Shown here piece by piece: positions 1 through 8,373 of a stretch of DNA of 64,000 nucleotides. The notes under the pieces were generated by a model, which saw only the letters and a program-made list of their open reading frames with translations, was not told the origin of the DNA and searched no databases. The stretch's first letter is position 1, and each line of letters begins with the position of its first letter. Both the position numbers and the translations under genes were made by a program. Source of the DNA: Siderastrea radians. Its lineage: Eukaryota; Cnidaria; Anthozoa; Scleractinia; Rhizangiidae. The stretch covers positions 6,078,366 to 6,142,365 of the forward strand of contig OZ024892.1 of assembly GCA_964017195.1 (NCBI GenBank), written 5' to 3'.

Positions 1-1110
1 GCTTGAACTTGACCTTGTTGTATTAGGTTACTGGTTGATTCCTTGATTTGTAAATCTTCTGTCCACAACCACAGTATAAGTGGATGATTACAAATAAGGA
101 TTGTGCGATGAATAAGCTGACATATTGACTTCAGTCAGCATCTAGCTTTAATTAAAGACAGCTTTTATGTAGCAGTTTAATTATGAAATTACTAAGCTGT
201 TACTAGTAGTGTGCACAATTAAGTAATCAAAATGTATAAAAATACTTAATAGGACAATAATAATAAAGTGTTATTGTTTGTCTTACGATGTGGTCACTTC
301 TGATGTAGATCAATTATATATTGAGAATTTAATAATATAGAAAAAAGAAAAGAAAACAGATAAAGGGAAGTCTAGGCGGTCAACAGCGACAAAGCACCAC
401 ATACAGTATTATTTCAGATTCTGTGTTGTGAACAGTCTCTCTAAGAAACAAAGAGTGTTAATGGGGTTCCCACTCGTTAGAAACGCCATCTTTGCGATGT
501 TTTGTTAAAAGGAGTCTTTTTCTACAACATAGGCTATTTAAATAACGAATTGCTCACATTGAAGTCATCATTTTGACTGATTTTCCGAATCCTGTGAAAT
601 TCGAGGGAGAGAAAGCCGACATTTTTCATACAAAAGAACGCTCGAAAACAACGCAGTTTATAAACCTTTATTTAGAATAATCTCTTCACTAACCAAATGG
701 AAGGAAAGAGTACATATTTCATTTCATTGCCACGAAAAAGTAACAGGAAAATTTATCGCTGATGAAAAAATATGGCCATTTTACTCACAAACTGAACGAA
801 ACTGTTGCCGTCAATTTTGATTTCCCCGCCCGCGGGAGAAAAAGGCTGTTTTTGGACCGGATGTGACGTCAATTTTTGGTGGATCATCCGACCACAAAAA
901 AAGTCCCAGGCGCAGTCAAGTGTTCTCCCCCGCCCCTGGGTAAACCCTAAGTGAGGGCGGCTCCGTTTAAACAAGACCGAACCCTTCAACTCTCCCGAAA
1001 AAGTCAACGAACATAAATAAAGATCACAATAAAGTGTCATGGAACATTCTTTATTGGTCCTTCATTTTTTGTTGACAATAAGTGAGAAAAATAATGAGTC
1101 CAAGGTCCTT
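1..1110. other. left flank, no gene recognised
   Basis: AT-rich sequence resembling the host DNA to the right of 23,300. No convincing coding region was found; the 95-codon leftward frame at 753-1040 resembles nothing I know. TTTATT at about 1050 is a polyadenylation signal (AATAAA) on the minus strand, suitably placed for the leftward viral genes that end at 1111. The virus/host junction must lie here, but I could not place it because no inverted repeat shared with the right end was visible. Confidence 0.5.
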
Positions 1111-1512
1111 TTACGAGAAGCTGATACAGGTTTTCATCCGTGAAATGGCTTGGGTTTTGGTGCGCCCCAGAAAGTAGAGGGGTTTGCGGTGGGGGTCATA
1201 GGGATCGCGCAGTTCTCCCCAGAATCCTTGTAGGGCGTTGCCGTCTTCATAACAAACACCATACCACACAGGATTGTCTTTCCAATCGGTCTTGACATGC
1301 TGGACAAACTCCGGGTCTTCTTTCCATTCTTCATGGAGGACTTCAAGGACGGAAAGAGGAACGATGTGTTGACAGCGAGGACATAGGAGGGTCTGACCGT
1401 TCTGGTGGTACTGGGTGACACAGGCGACATGACAAGGTTGACCACAACACCTCAACGTGGTATAATTGGCGACAGGTGTGAAACAGATCGCACAGGGGTT
1501 GGGTTGCGCCAT
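1111..1512 (-). CDS. RING-like zinc-finger protein
   Basis: 133 residues. The N-terminal 50 residues hold a treble-clef/RING pattern: C7-x2-C10, C22/C23, C27-H28-x2-C31, then C44-x2-C47. RING and PHD-like domains of this kind usually recruit E2 enzymes for ubiquitin transfer, and DNA viruses often use them against host defence factors; that role is inference here. The C-terminal 80 residues are acidic and aromatic with no domain I recognise. It is the last of three leftward genes driven from the promoter at 1951-2100. Its ATG overlaps the stop of the upstream 68-residue gene by one base, so translation by leaky scanning, reinitiation or splicing is needed. The cysteine spacing is not a perfect C3HC4. 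Confidence 0.65.
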   Translation of the reverse strand: MAQPNPCAICFTPVANYTTLRCCGQPCHVACVTQYHQNGQTLLCPRCQHIVPLSVLEVLHEEWKEDPEFVQHVKTDWKDNPVWYGVCYEDGNALQGFWGELRDPYDPHRKPLYFLGRTKTQAISRMKTCISFS

Positions 1513-1718
1513 CAGGCCAAAGGATCAAAGAGAGGATTGGTCAAGAGCTGAAATTCGATGAGGGTGATGATGCCTTCTTGGCGGAGGCGGTACACTTCTT
1601 GATAAGGGAGTTGGTACCGTAAAGGTTGGACCAACTCTAAGATTTGTTGTCGGATTTGTCCTAGACGTTGTAGGATTTTCACGGCTTCCGGACTGACCTT
1701 ATCGGCTTTGTCACTCAT
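1512..1718 (-). CDS. small helical protein, paralogue of the next gene
   Basis: 68 residues of unknown function. It starts near the pattern SPEAVKILQRL, followed by a predicted amphipathic helix and a Y-x-E-x2-RL motif. The adjacent 65-residue protein (1719-1916) has the same order of SPEA, a heptad-like helix, Y-x-E-x2-RL and a final L-x3-E-x2-LLT, so the two look like tandem duplicates. The gene starts directly after the stop of its neighbour and its own stop overlaps the RING gene start. It could be a small regulatory or adaptor protein; no family was recognised. Confidence 0.6.
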   Translation of the reverse strand: MSDKADKVSPEAVKILQRLGQIRQQILELVQPLRYQLPYQEVYRLRQEGIITLIEFQLLTNPLFDPLA

Positions 1719-1916
1719 TTACCACTGGTAGTAGTTTTTCAAAGTTAATAAACACAATTCGTGACGACTGAGATGTTTGGTACTATGAAGACGAAGCAGT
1801 TCAAAATAAGAAGCTTTGAAGCGGATCTCCTCCAAATCTTTTTCCAGTTGAGTCAACAAGGCGCGTAGACGGTCAATCACTTGTTGGGCTTCTGGACTAA
1901 TCTCTGGATCATCCAT
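1719..1916 (-). CDS. small helical protein, first gene of leftward early unit
   Basis: 65 residues. The N-terminus has SPEAQQVIDRLRALLTQLE, a strongly helical, possibly coiled-coil segment, followed by the YFELLRL motif shared with the 68-residue paralogue downstream. It is the promoter-proximal gene of the leftward unit: a TATA element (minus-strand TATAAAAAA at 1951-1959) lies about 40 bases upstream of the ATG, so the leader would be very short. Function unknown. The duplication supports both frames being real genes despite their size. Confidence 0.6.
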   Translation of the reverse strand: MDDPEISPEAQQVIDRLRALLTQLEKDLEEIRFKASYFELLRLHSTKHLSRHELCLLTLKNYYQW

Positions 1917-1950
1917 GAGTGTGTATGCGACAAGGAGGGGGCCGGTGGGT

Positions 1951-2100
1951 TTTTTTATAGAGAAACAAAAGGGTCACGTGGGAGGGAAGGGGCCAATGAG
2001 AAGGAGACCCCATGATGCTTTGGGAGGGGACGGGGTGGGGGGACCCCCCTCTCCCCTCCTTAGATAGACCATGAGGCATTGCGCGGATCGGGGTATATAA
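1951..2100. promoter_or_regulatory. left bidirectional early promoter
   Basis: Divergent promoter between the leftward 65-residue gene and the rightward 168-residue gene. From left to right it contains a minus-strand TATA box (1951-1959), GGGTCACGTG with an E-box palindrome (1975-1980), CCAAT (1993-1997), a G-rich/C-rich core (about 2021-2060, GGGACGGGGTGGGGGGACCC-like) and a plus-strand TATATAA (2094-2100). The same elements recur in reverse orientation at 17751-17915. The motif names are established; factor binding is inference. Confidence 0.75.
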
Positions 2101-2178
2101 GTCAAGGGAGGCCCCAGGACGTCACTCTTAGCTTTGAGTCTGGTCTGAGTGACTTATGCTTGTTGTGTGTCGTGAAAA

Positions 2179-2238
2179 ATGTCTAGAAGAACGTTGGGAT
2201 CCCTGCGGAGCTATGTGAATGTGGGAGGAGAAGAATGA
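2179..2238 (+). CDS. 19-codon upstream ORF overlapping the next start
   Basis: A short frame (starts MSRRTLGS) opens 79 bases after the TATATAA box and ends with TGA overlapping the ATG of the 168-residue gene in an ATGA arrangement. This geometry suits termination-reinitiation, or the frame may be part of a spliced leader. There is no homology evidence; it is listed because it is the first ATG on the predicted transcript. Confidence 0.3.
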   Translation: MSRRTLGSLRSYVNVGGEE

Positions 2239-2741
2239 TTGAGAGAACACCAGTGGAGAGGTACACCAGTAAAATGTACGAGAGGCGAGAGGAAGCATGG
2301 CGCCCCCTCAACAAATACCGCGTGGCTGCGTTCCTTCGGCTGTTTTTCCTTTGTTTCGTGAAAGTAGAGAATGGCCGCCCACTCCACCCAGTCACGTACA
2401 AGATGTTGCAAAAGACCCTGATTACCCGCATCATTCCCTTCATTTGTAGGCGGTTGGTCTACACCATGGATGAGACATTTTGGATAATCAGTTTGTCCCA
2501 TTTTACGGAGCTTAATCATTACTTGGCTGCCAACCTCCCACGAGTACATGCGGGTCAACGCTGGCAGGACATTGCCTATTTTTTTAAAGAAGTAGAAAAG
2601 CAGAGAAAGGTGGAGGAGGAGGAGGAGGAGTCCAGCGAGGAGGATGAGGAGGATGAGGAGGAGGAGGAGGATGCTGGGGCCACCAATTATGAACAGTACC
2701 GTCAAATCGAACCCTATTATAGGGACAGAGACATTTGTTGA
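2235..2741 (+). CDS. early protein with acidic C-terminal tract
   Basis: 168 residues. The N-terminal 115 residues are basic and helical, rich in aromatic residues, with hydrophobic stretches such as VAAFLRLFFLCFV and ITRIIPFICRRLVY. Residues about 125-148 are an almost pure Glu/Asp/Ser tract, followed by a tyrosine-rich tail ending YYRDRDIC. I recognise no family. Its place next to the left early promoter, away from the structural genes, suggests an early regulatory or host-interaction role. Acidic tracts are common in viral chromatin- or histone-binding proteins, but that is only analogy. A 19-codon upstream ORF overlaps its start. Confidence 0.6.
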   Translation: MIERTPVERYTSKMYERREEAWRPLNKYRVAAFLRLFFLCFVKVENGRPLHPVTYKMLQKTLITRIIPFICRRLVYTMDETFWIISLSHFTELNHYLAANLPRVHAGQRWQDIAYFFKEVEKQRKVEEEEEESSEEDEEDEEEEEDAGATNYEQYRQIEPYYRDRDIC

Positions 2742-2963
2742 GTTTGTTATTTTTTATTGTGAGTCAAGAAGCCGCAGAGGACATTTCTAAAGTGATCTTT
2801 TTATTTTTTTAATTAAAAGAGTTGATGTTGTTACAAAGGGTTGTCTGTGTTCTTTGCCACGCAGGGCGCGCCTATTTACAATTGGAAAAAAAGCTATGTA
2901 CAATTGGAAAAATAAAAACTAAAAAAGGGCTATGTACAATTCCAAAACTAAAAACTAAAAACA
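2742..2963. terminator. convergent 3' region with short direct repeats
   Basis: Lies between the 3' ends of the rightward 168-residue gene and the leftward SLOG-like gene. It contains TTTATT at 2800-2805 (AATAAA for leftward transcripts), AATTAAA near 2811 for rightward ones, and three copies of a TATGTACAATTGGAAAA-like unit between about 2875 and 2950, separated by A-rich sequence. It probably acts as the shared polyadenylation zone. A convergent junction with tandem repeats also occurs at 15948-16336. Confidence 0.5.
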
Positions 2964-3659
2964 TTACAAATGAAAGTCTTCGAGTTCCAGACGTAATTGA
3001 TCAATGTTCTCGGGGAGACAGAAGGTGCGGTTGAATAAGGCTTGAATTTCGGCTCGGGTTTTCTCGTCCACATCCCGGGATCCCACGATAGCGCTGCTTT
3101 GATGAAGGGTGGGCTTTTTAGGTCCCCAAGGGACAAATTGACTGCCTGTGACCAGGGTGGCGGCATTCTCATTGACTTGGTAGTAATGGTCCGAGCGGTA
3201 CCACGTTTGACTGGGGATGTCAAACAGGTAGACGGGTTTGCCTTGATCCATGGCCAATTGCACGGTCCAACCGGTGCCCCCTTTCACGCGTTTATGATCC
3301 GGTTCCAAGATGCCAAAGGCATAGATCGTATGAGCTTTTTTGGCCAATTGATAATTGCGTTGCAGCAATTGCAGGGTGTAAAAATGACTGGGCATTCGTT
3401 TCCCTAGTTTCTCTGCCGCTTGGTGAAGATGAGGGTTGGCTAGCATCAAAACTTCCACGGTGGACGGGGTGATGAAAGTGGCTCGAGGATGATTCGGGGG
3501 GACTAGGACTTCGATTTGCATCCCAAAGTGTTTGGCTTGTTCTTCGACGAGTGCATCCGTACCTTTGGCTCCCCCGGTGTAGACCACATGGCCATAGCCC
3601 ACTTGCAGTTCCAAGGCACCGAGATCTTGTTCTCCAATCATGTCGATGTTGGGCGGCAT
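2964..3659 (-). CDS. SLOG/DprA-like nucleotide-binding Rossmann protein
   Basis: 231 residues from ATG 3659; an upstream TTG-initiated extension is less likely. It has the hallmarks of the SLOG superfamily (DprA/Smf, YspA and LOG-like proteins): a glycine-rich loop YTGGAKGTDALVEE at about 27-40 after a beta strand, then a second glycine motif KGGTGWTVQLAMDQGKPVYL at about 126-144. Family members bind nucleotides, nucleotide-derived ligands or DNA; in bacteria many sense signals in anti-phage systems. In an animal virus the role is unknown; possibilities are nucleotide-ligand sensing or hydrolysis, or DNA handling. It is transcribed leftward from the CCAAT-repeat region at 3699-3840 with a TATTTAAG element about 40 bases upstream. 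Confidence 0.7.
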   Translation of the reverse strand: MPPNIDMIGEQDLGALELQVGYGHVVYTGGAKGTDALVEEQAKHFGMQIEVLVPPNHPRATFITPSTVEVLMLANPHLHQAAEKLGKRMPSHFYTLQLLQRNYQLAKKAHTIYAFGILEPDHKRVKGGTGWTVQLAMDQGKPVYLFDIPSQTWYRSDHYYQVNENAATLVTGSQFVPWGPKKPTLHQSSAIVGSRDVDEKTRAEIQALFNRTFCLPENIDQLRLELEDFHL

Positions 3660-3698
3660 TTGCTCTGAGAATGACGATCGAGAGACCAAGGGACCCTC

Positions 3699-3840
3699 TT
3701 AAATAGGAACACCTGACCAATGGGAAGACAAGAGGTCCTTATAAGGTCATAACAAGCTGACCAATGGGAACAGGAGACGTCCTTATAGGGTCATGAAAAG
3801 CTGACCAATGAGAGCCAAGGGTCCTGGGTATAAAAAAGGC
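3699..3840. promoter_or_regulatory. divergent promoter with three CCAAT direct repeats
   Basis: Three direct repeats of about 50 bases run from about 3709 to 3820. Each contains CTGACCAATG followed by an AGGTCCTTATA-like segment and GGTCAT. TATTTAAG (minus orientation) near 3699-3706 faces the SLOG-like gene and TATAAAAAA (3829-3837) lies 31-39 bases before the ATG at 3868. CCAAT boxes are classic NF-Y sites, so this looks like an enhancer-promoter for the SLOG-like gene and the first gene of the late block. Confidence 0.65.
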
Positions 3841-3867
3841 AGGGGTGGGTGAAAAATCGTGAGCACG

Positions 3868-4713
3868 ATGTCTGTGGATCGGAAGAGAAAGTCAAGCGAC
3901 CCTCCTTCGGGGAAGAAGAAAAAGAAGAACACCATTCAAACGATGACGCCCGTGGACTGTGATCCGGTGGTGCGCGAAGTGGTGGAAGATACCCGAGCGG
4001 CGGTGGAAGATATGATGAAAGAATTGAATGACATGGTGGAGCAATCGACCCCGGCATTGACGCCTGTGTATGATCCTCCCAGTTCGGTGGACTATATGGT
4101 ATGCCCTTGCCATGATGTGCGTTTGGAGGCACGAGAATCTCAAAAGGGGTGGAAGTATGTGAAATGTCCCATCCAACCCTGTTTGCTGTTTTGTGGCCAA
4201 GATCAAGCTCTGGAGTATATGAAAGCCGTGTATAGTCAACCTCATCTAGAAGTGCTGGACATGTGGACTTGTTTGCAATGCTTTTGCCGTGAACCCGCCA
4301 CGCTACAACAGAGCCATTCCACCCAGAATCCCGAACGTTTGTTTCTGAATTGTTCCAAGAAAACGTGTGGCTTCTTCCGATGGGCCGATCAACCCTTGGG
4401 TCCCAAGTACTGGAGCTGGTTTCATGACCATCCCCCCAAGAAAGCCGACGCCCTGGCCGAACCACCCACCCGTGATGCTCAAGGGTATCCCAAGCGTGGT
4501 GTGGACATCCCTGGACCACCGCCCCCTCGAAGGAAAGAGGATCGCCCCCTGACAGACTATGAGAAACAATTGCTGCGAGAAATTCAAGAACTCAAGAACC
4601 GTCAAGAAATGATGGTGGCCCCAGCGCCGCCACCCCCCAAGTACAGTGACAGTGTGGAGAACTGGCAGAAAGATCTCGAGACCGTCGCCTGTGGCCGTCT
4701 AGGTCTCTTTTAA
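3868..4713 (+). CDS. tandem GRF-type zinc-finger protein
   Basis: 281 residues from ATG 3868, 31 bases after the TATA box. The start is a Lys-rich, probably nuclear-localising region (RKRKSS, GKKKKK). Two similar zinc modules follow: C79-x-C81 with C100-x4-C105, and C138-x-C140 with C162-x4-C167-GFFRW. The second fits the zf-GRF pattern (CxC, ~20 residues, C-x4-C-x-FF-x-W) known from NEIL3, APE2 and topoisomerase III, where it binds single-stranded DNA. The C-terminus is proline-rich with a short charged helix at about 229-245. A role in viral DNA replication, repair or packaging is inference. AATAAA at 4733-4738 follows the stop. Confidence 0.7.
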   Translation: MSVDRKRKSSDPPSGKKKKKNTIQTMTPVDCDPVVREVVEDTRAAVEDMMKELNDMVEQSTPALTPVYDPPSSVDYMVCPCHDVRLEARESQKGWKYVKCPIQPCLLFCGQDQALEYMKAVYSQPHLEVLDMWTCLQCFCREPATLQQSHSTQNPERLFLNCSKKTCGFFRWADQPLGPKYWSWFHDHPPKKADALAEPPTRDAQGYPKRGVDIPGPPPPRRKEDRPLTDYEKQLLREIQELKNRQEMMVAPAPPPPKYSDSVENWQKDLETVACGRLGLF

Positions 4714-4757
4714 TGTATTAAAAAGGAGTAGGAATAAAATATGTTATCAATGTGACC

Positions 4758-5120
4758 ATGGAGTCTGTTGTGTGTTATGCGTGGGAGTCTCTCTTGTCCC
4801 TGGGGGAATGGCAATGCCATCAATCCCTGTGCCAAGTGTTATATGATCACCAACCCGGGTCCAACATCCCTATTCCCCCATGTCCCGAGGACACGCATCC
4901 TCTCCACGTCTTTGAAGAAACCCACGTGGATCGTAACCTGTATCGATGGGTGGTGTTTGTCGTATGGTTAAAAGCCCACCCGAACGCCTGGCGATGGTAT
5001 CGAATCATTCAAAAGGCGCATCCCCACACCATCCCTTCCATACCGGCTTTATGGGATGAATGCCAGAAGGTATGGCCCCTCGAAAGAGAACTAAACGCTG
5101 GTCAACAACAACAAAGTTGA
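4758..5120 (+). CDS. uncharacterised protein upstream of integrase
   Basis: 120 residues from ATG 4758 in a strong ACCATGG context, with a TATTAAAA element at 4717-4725. The sequence is rich in Trp, His and Cys, with aromatic segments such as YRWVVFVVWLKAHPNAWRWY. No family was recognised; it may be a compact helical protein. Its 3' end overlaps the integrase start by about 60 bases in another frame, as seen elsewhere in this compact genome. Confidence 0.5.
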   Translation: MESVVCYAWESLLSLGEWQCHQSLCQVLYDHQPGSNIPIPPCPEDTHPLHVFEETHVDRNLYRWVVFVVWLKAHPNAWRWYRIIQKAHPHTIPSIPALWDECQKVWPLERELNAGQQQQS

Positions 5121-6234
5121 AGAGAAGCAAACGTCGTGTCTCGTCAACGAAGAGTGCCAAAGACTCGCAACAATGGTTACGTCGTTATCGTGATCCTCGC
5201 GCCCCGGGGAGTTTAGGTGGGGTGCAACGGTTTGCCAAAGCCCAGGGACTCCCTTTGAAAAAAGCCCAACGACTCTTGGAACGGGATGTGGGCTACACCT
5301 TGCATAAACCACGACGTCGTCGTTTTGCCACCTTACCCGTGATCGTAGGGGGTTTAGATGATCAATGGGCGGCGGATTTCGTGGAAGTGCAACGGTTGGC
5401 CAAACATAATCGGGGTATACGCTACTTGTTGACCGTCGTGGATGTCTTGTCCAAGTACGCGTGGGTACAACCGTTGAAAACCAAAACCGGGGTGGCCCTC
5501 GTGAAAGCCTTTGAGAAGATTATGCGAGACAAGGAGGACGACACCCCAACCGATTGCAAACGGATCGAGGGAAAGAATTTTATAATCGGACCTTTCAACG
5601 ATGGGTCGACGAGCAAGACATTCAACATTTTTCGACCGAAGGGGATGCCAAAGCCAGTGTGGTGGAACGATTTAATCGCACCTTGAAAGAACGGTTGTAC
5701 CGTTATTTGACCGCGGCTAACACCTTACGCTTTGACGACGTGTTACCCGAGTTGGTGCAAGGCTATAATGCCACCCGTCATCGAAGTATTGGCATGCCCC
5801 CTCAAGACGTGACATGGGACAACGAAGAAGCGGTGTGGAAACGATTGTACAGCAAACGATTGAAAAGCCAGAAAAAAAAACCCCAATTGAAGGTGGGGGA
5901 TCATGTCCGTCTCAACACGATTCATCGGACGTTTGGCAAAGGGTATCTCCCCGGTTGGACCGAAGAAGTGTTTGTGGTGCATCGTGTGATCCCGGGCCCC
6001 GTGCCCACCTATAAGATTCACGAATGGGATGATACCCCCGTCCAAGGCACGTTTTACGAGGAGGATTTACAAAAAGTCCATGTGTCCGACGTGTTTCGCA
6101 TCGAAAAGGTACTTAAGCGACAAAAAGATCGATGGTTGGTCAAGTGGAAAGGGTGGCCCGACAAGTACAATAGTTGGATTGCTCGTAGAGAGGTGACGTC
6201 CCTTCGGCCACGCAAACGACGACGACGCCGCTAA
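5060..6234 (+). pseudogene. retroviral-type integrase with chromodomain, frameshifted
   Basis: Maverick/adintovirus integrase of about 390 codons in two reading frames. The first frame (from ATG 5060) carries a basic, Lys/Arg-rich N-terminus and the first catalytic Asp (D106, in AADFVEV). The second, open to 6234, carries TDRGKEF with the second Asp (near 5560) and VVERFNRTLKE with the catalytic Glu (near 5660), so all three DDE residues are present but not in one frame. A C-terminal chromodomain (about 6088-6190, LVKWKGWPDKYNSW) would bind methylated histone tails and guide insertion. The break lies at about 5530-5555. It may be a decay mutation, a sequencing error or, less likely, programmed frameshifting. 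Confidence 0.85.
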
Positions 6235-6238
6235 AACA

Positions 6239-7279
6239 ATGACGTTCGTCCCCAATTCGTCGTTTTACGTGACGTTGATGAGTCATGCGAGTACCAAGGA
6301 GTTTCCTGACAACAAAGCCCATTTGTTCCGAAATCGGTTGCCGAAACCCATTCGATTTATGGGTCGAGGATGGATGGTAGGCATGGTGAGTTTATCCTTA
6401 CCCACCATTCCGGTGGTCGCGGAAGAAGGAGGCGTGGGCGAGTCCCATCCTCTGTTGTATGTACGATGGCACGACCGGGTGTACACCAAAGACGATCAAG
6501 ACAACGCTCATTGGTACCATGAACGTCGCGAACTCTTTACATACGGTCGAGATATGAAAAAGGAATTGGCCTCGTCGACGGGTTCGCACTTGTTTCATCA
6601 ACTGGTGTACCGTTACGAGCAAAGCCGTGCCAAACAAACCAAACCCCTCAACAAATGGGCAGAGAACGATGGTCTCAAATTGTACCCGACCTTTGAGTGG
6701 ACCTCCGACGGGGATTTGGTGTTGAATACCGTCAATGTGGATTACAAAGCTCAAGTGGCACGCGTGGAATGGGGCAGAACCTTGGCCTTGAGAATGGGAT
6801 GGATTGAACAAGTGTCGACGGGTGTGTATCGATTGGGTCCCAATATCATACAAGAATTTCATTCGGACTCGATTCCTACACCGTCGGATGTCCTGGATGG
6901 CAGCAACCAACCCGCCTTTTGGAAAGTGGATGGGGATTATATGAACTTGAGTATGACCTGTAATTGGCGGTTTGTGAATTTGAACGCGACCTTTCGGCCC
7001 TCGTTGGAATTTCCCGCGGTGCGTCCTTTGCATGTGTATTGCAATGTAGGGACCAGCAGCATGGTAGGGGGTCGCATCACCGATCTCTTACGAGAAATCA
7101 AGTACCATCCCGAAAACACCACCCACTTTGAACCTCGCCACATTCAATATGTCCCAGTACGCAATGAAGTGGTGGAAATCGTGGAAACCCAGATGGCCAA
7201 AACCAATGGGGATCTCGTCCAATTTGGCGAAGGACGTACCCTCCTGACCCTGCACTTTAAAAGGGAGGTGGTGGTGTGA
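6239..7279 (+). CDS. penton/minor-capsid-like protein, copy A
   Basis: 346 residues. It belongs to the Polinton/adintovirus structural family recognised by an N-terminal signature FYVTLMSHASTKEFPDNKA, a segment RLPKPI, and later LGPNIIQEF, a W-R-F-x-NLN motif and a conserved C-terminal MxVRNEVVEIVExQ-type stretch. I assign it to the single-jelly-roll minor capsid (penton-like) group or a vertex-associated protein, based on family context and its place among the structural genes. The following gene is a clear tandem paralogue. It starts 4 bases after the integrase stop. Confidence 0.65.
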   Translation: MTFVPNSSFYVTLMSHASTKEFPDNKAHLFRNRLPKPIRFMGRGWMVGMVSLSLPTIPVVAEEGGVGESHPLLYVRWHDRVYTKDDQDNAHWYHERRELFTYGRDMKKELASSTGSHLFHQLVYRYEQSRAKQTKPLNKWAENDGLKLYPTFEWTSDGDLVLNTVNVDYKAQVARVEWGRTLALRMGWIEQVSTGVYRLGPNIIQEFHSDSIPTPSDVLDGSNQPAFWKVDGDYMNLSMTCNWRFVNLNATFRPSLEFPAVRPLHVYCNVGTSSMVGGRITDLLREIKYHPENTTHFEPRHIQYVPVRNEVVEIVETQMAKTNGDLVQFGEGRTLLTLHFKREVVV

Positions 7280-7290
7280 AGAAGACAAAG

Positions 7291-8340
7291 ATGTCGTTCT
7301 ACGTGACGTTACCCAGTCATGCCAACCGACGTGAATTTCCCAACAACCAAGCCAATTCCTTCAAGATTCGTTTACCGAAACCGTTGCAGTTATCCGGAGG
7401 GGGATGGCAAGTGGGGTTGAGTGCCATTTCCTTACCGGATACCCGCGTGAATTTGTACGAGTTGGTGAAGAAAGATGGGTACATCCTAGCGACGTCGTGG
7501 GAGATCACTTATCCCGCCCCGGGTAAAACCGATGGCACCATGGCCGCGCGCATAGGCACAGCGCAAACCCTCATCCAAGACGTCCAACATTTGGATTGGG
7601 TGGTGGATGGCGTGAGTTTCATGAAAGCCACGATTGCCCATTTGAAACAACGACGCCAGGAAACGGCGATTCAAGGAGGCCGGTTTACCAACGATCAAGG
7701 CAAACACACCTACGTCAAGTTCAAGTGGGAAGGGGAGGATCTGCTCATCGACCACACGAATGTCTGCCATTGTGGTAACAAAACACCAGTCCTTACCATC
7801 TACACCAAGTTAGCGCTCAAGATGGGATGGTTACGTAAAATTGCCAGTGGATTGGTGTTGGGCCCGAACTTACAGCAAGAATTCCTGGGGGATCAAATCC
7901 CCAACATGAAAGAACCACCTGGCAACGCTTGGAACGATGTGAACGACGATCAGAGCAACCCGGTCTTTTGGACGGTGCGTGCGATTTTACCGGATTATTT
8001 ACAATTGAGTATGAGTTGTGGGTGGCGTTTCACCAACTTGAATACGGCGTTTCGGGCGGTGGTGGGGGAACCCACGCGATCGTTGCACGTGTACTCGGAC
8101 ATCGCCGGCAGCACGGTGGTGGGCAATCGCGTGACCGATTTGTTGCGTGAAATCCAGTACAAGCGACAAGGACGTGGCACCATCTACTTTGAACCGTTGC
8201 ACATTCAATACATGACTCTTCGTAACGAGGTGGTGGAAATCATTCACGTTCAAGTGGCCGAAACGATTGGTAGGGGAGGCGACTTGGTTAAGTTTGGCGA
8301 CGGCCATACCATTGTCACGTTACACTTCAAAAAGGCATAA
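7291..8340 (+). CDS. penton/minor-capsid-like protein, copy B
   Basis: 349 residues from ATG 7291, 11 bases after the stop of copy A. It shares the same architecture: FYVTLPSHANRREFPNNQA at the start, RLPKPLQLSGGGWQVGLSAI, a central LALKMGWLRKIASG block (LALRMGWIEQVSTG in copy A), LGPNLQQEF, SCGWRFTNLN and a C-terminal LRNEVVEIIHVQ block. Tandem duplication with divergence suggests sub-functionalised vertex or spike components. Exact virion position is inference. Confidence 0.65.
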   Translation: MSFYVTLPSHANRREFPNNQANSFKIRLPKPLQLSGGGWQVGLSAISLPDTRVNLYELVKKDGYILATSWEITYPAPGKTDGTMAARIGTAQTLIQDVQHLDWVVDGVSFMKATIAHLKQRRQETAIQGGRFTNDQGKHTYVKFKWEGEDLLIDHTNVCHCGNKTPVLTIYTKLALKMGWLRKIASGLVLGPNLQQEFLGDQIPNMKEPPGNAWNDVNDDQSNPVFWTVRAILPDYLQLSMSCGWRFTNLNTAFRAVVGEPTRSLHVYSDIAGSTVVGNRVTDLLREIQYKRQGRGTIYFEPLHIQYMTLRNEVVEIIHVQVAETIGRGGDLVKFGDGHTIVTLHFKKA

Positions 8341-8373
8341 AAAAGAGAGACGAGAAGGGACCCCAAGTCAATC

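Noticed and set aside
753..1040. 95-codon leftward frame in the left flank
   Set aside because: No recognisable motif, compositionally like random AT-rich DNA; only a polyadenylation signal nearby is believable.
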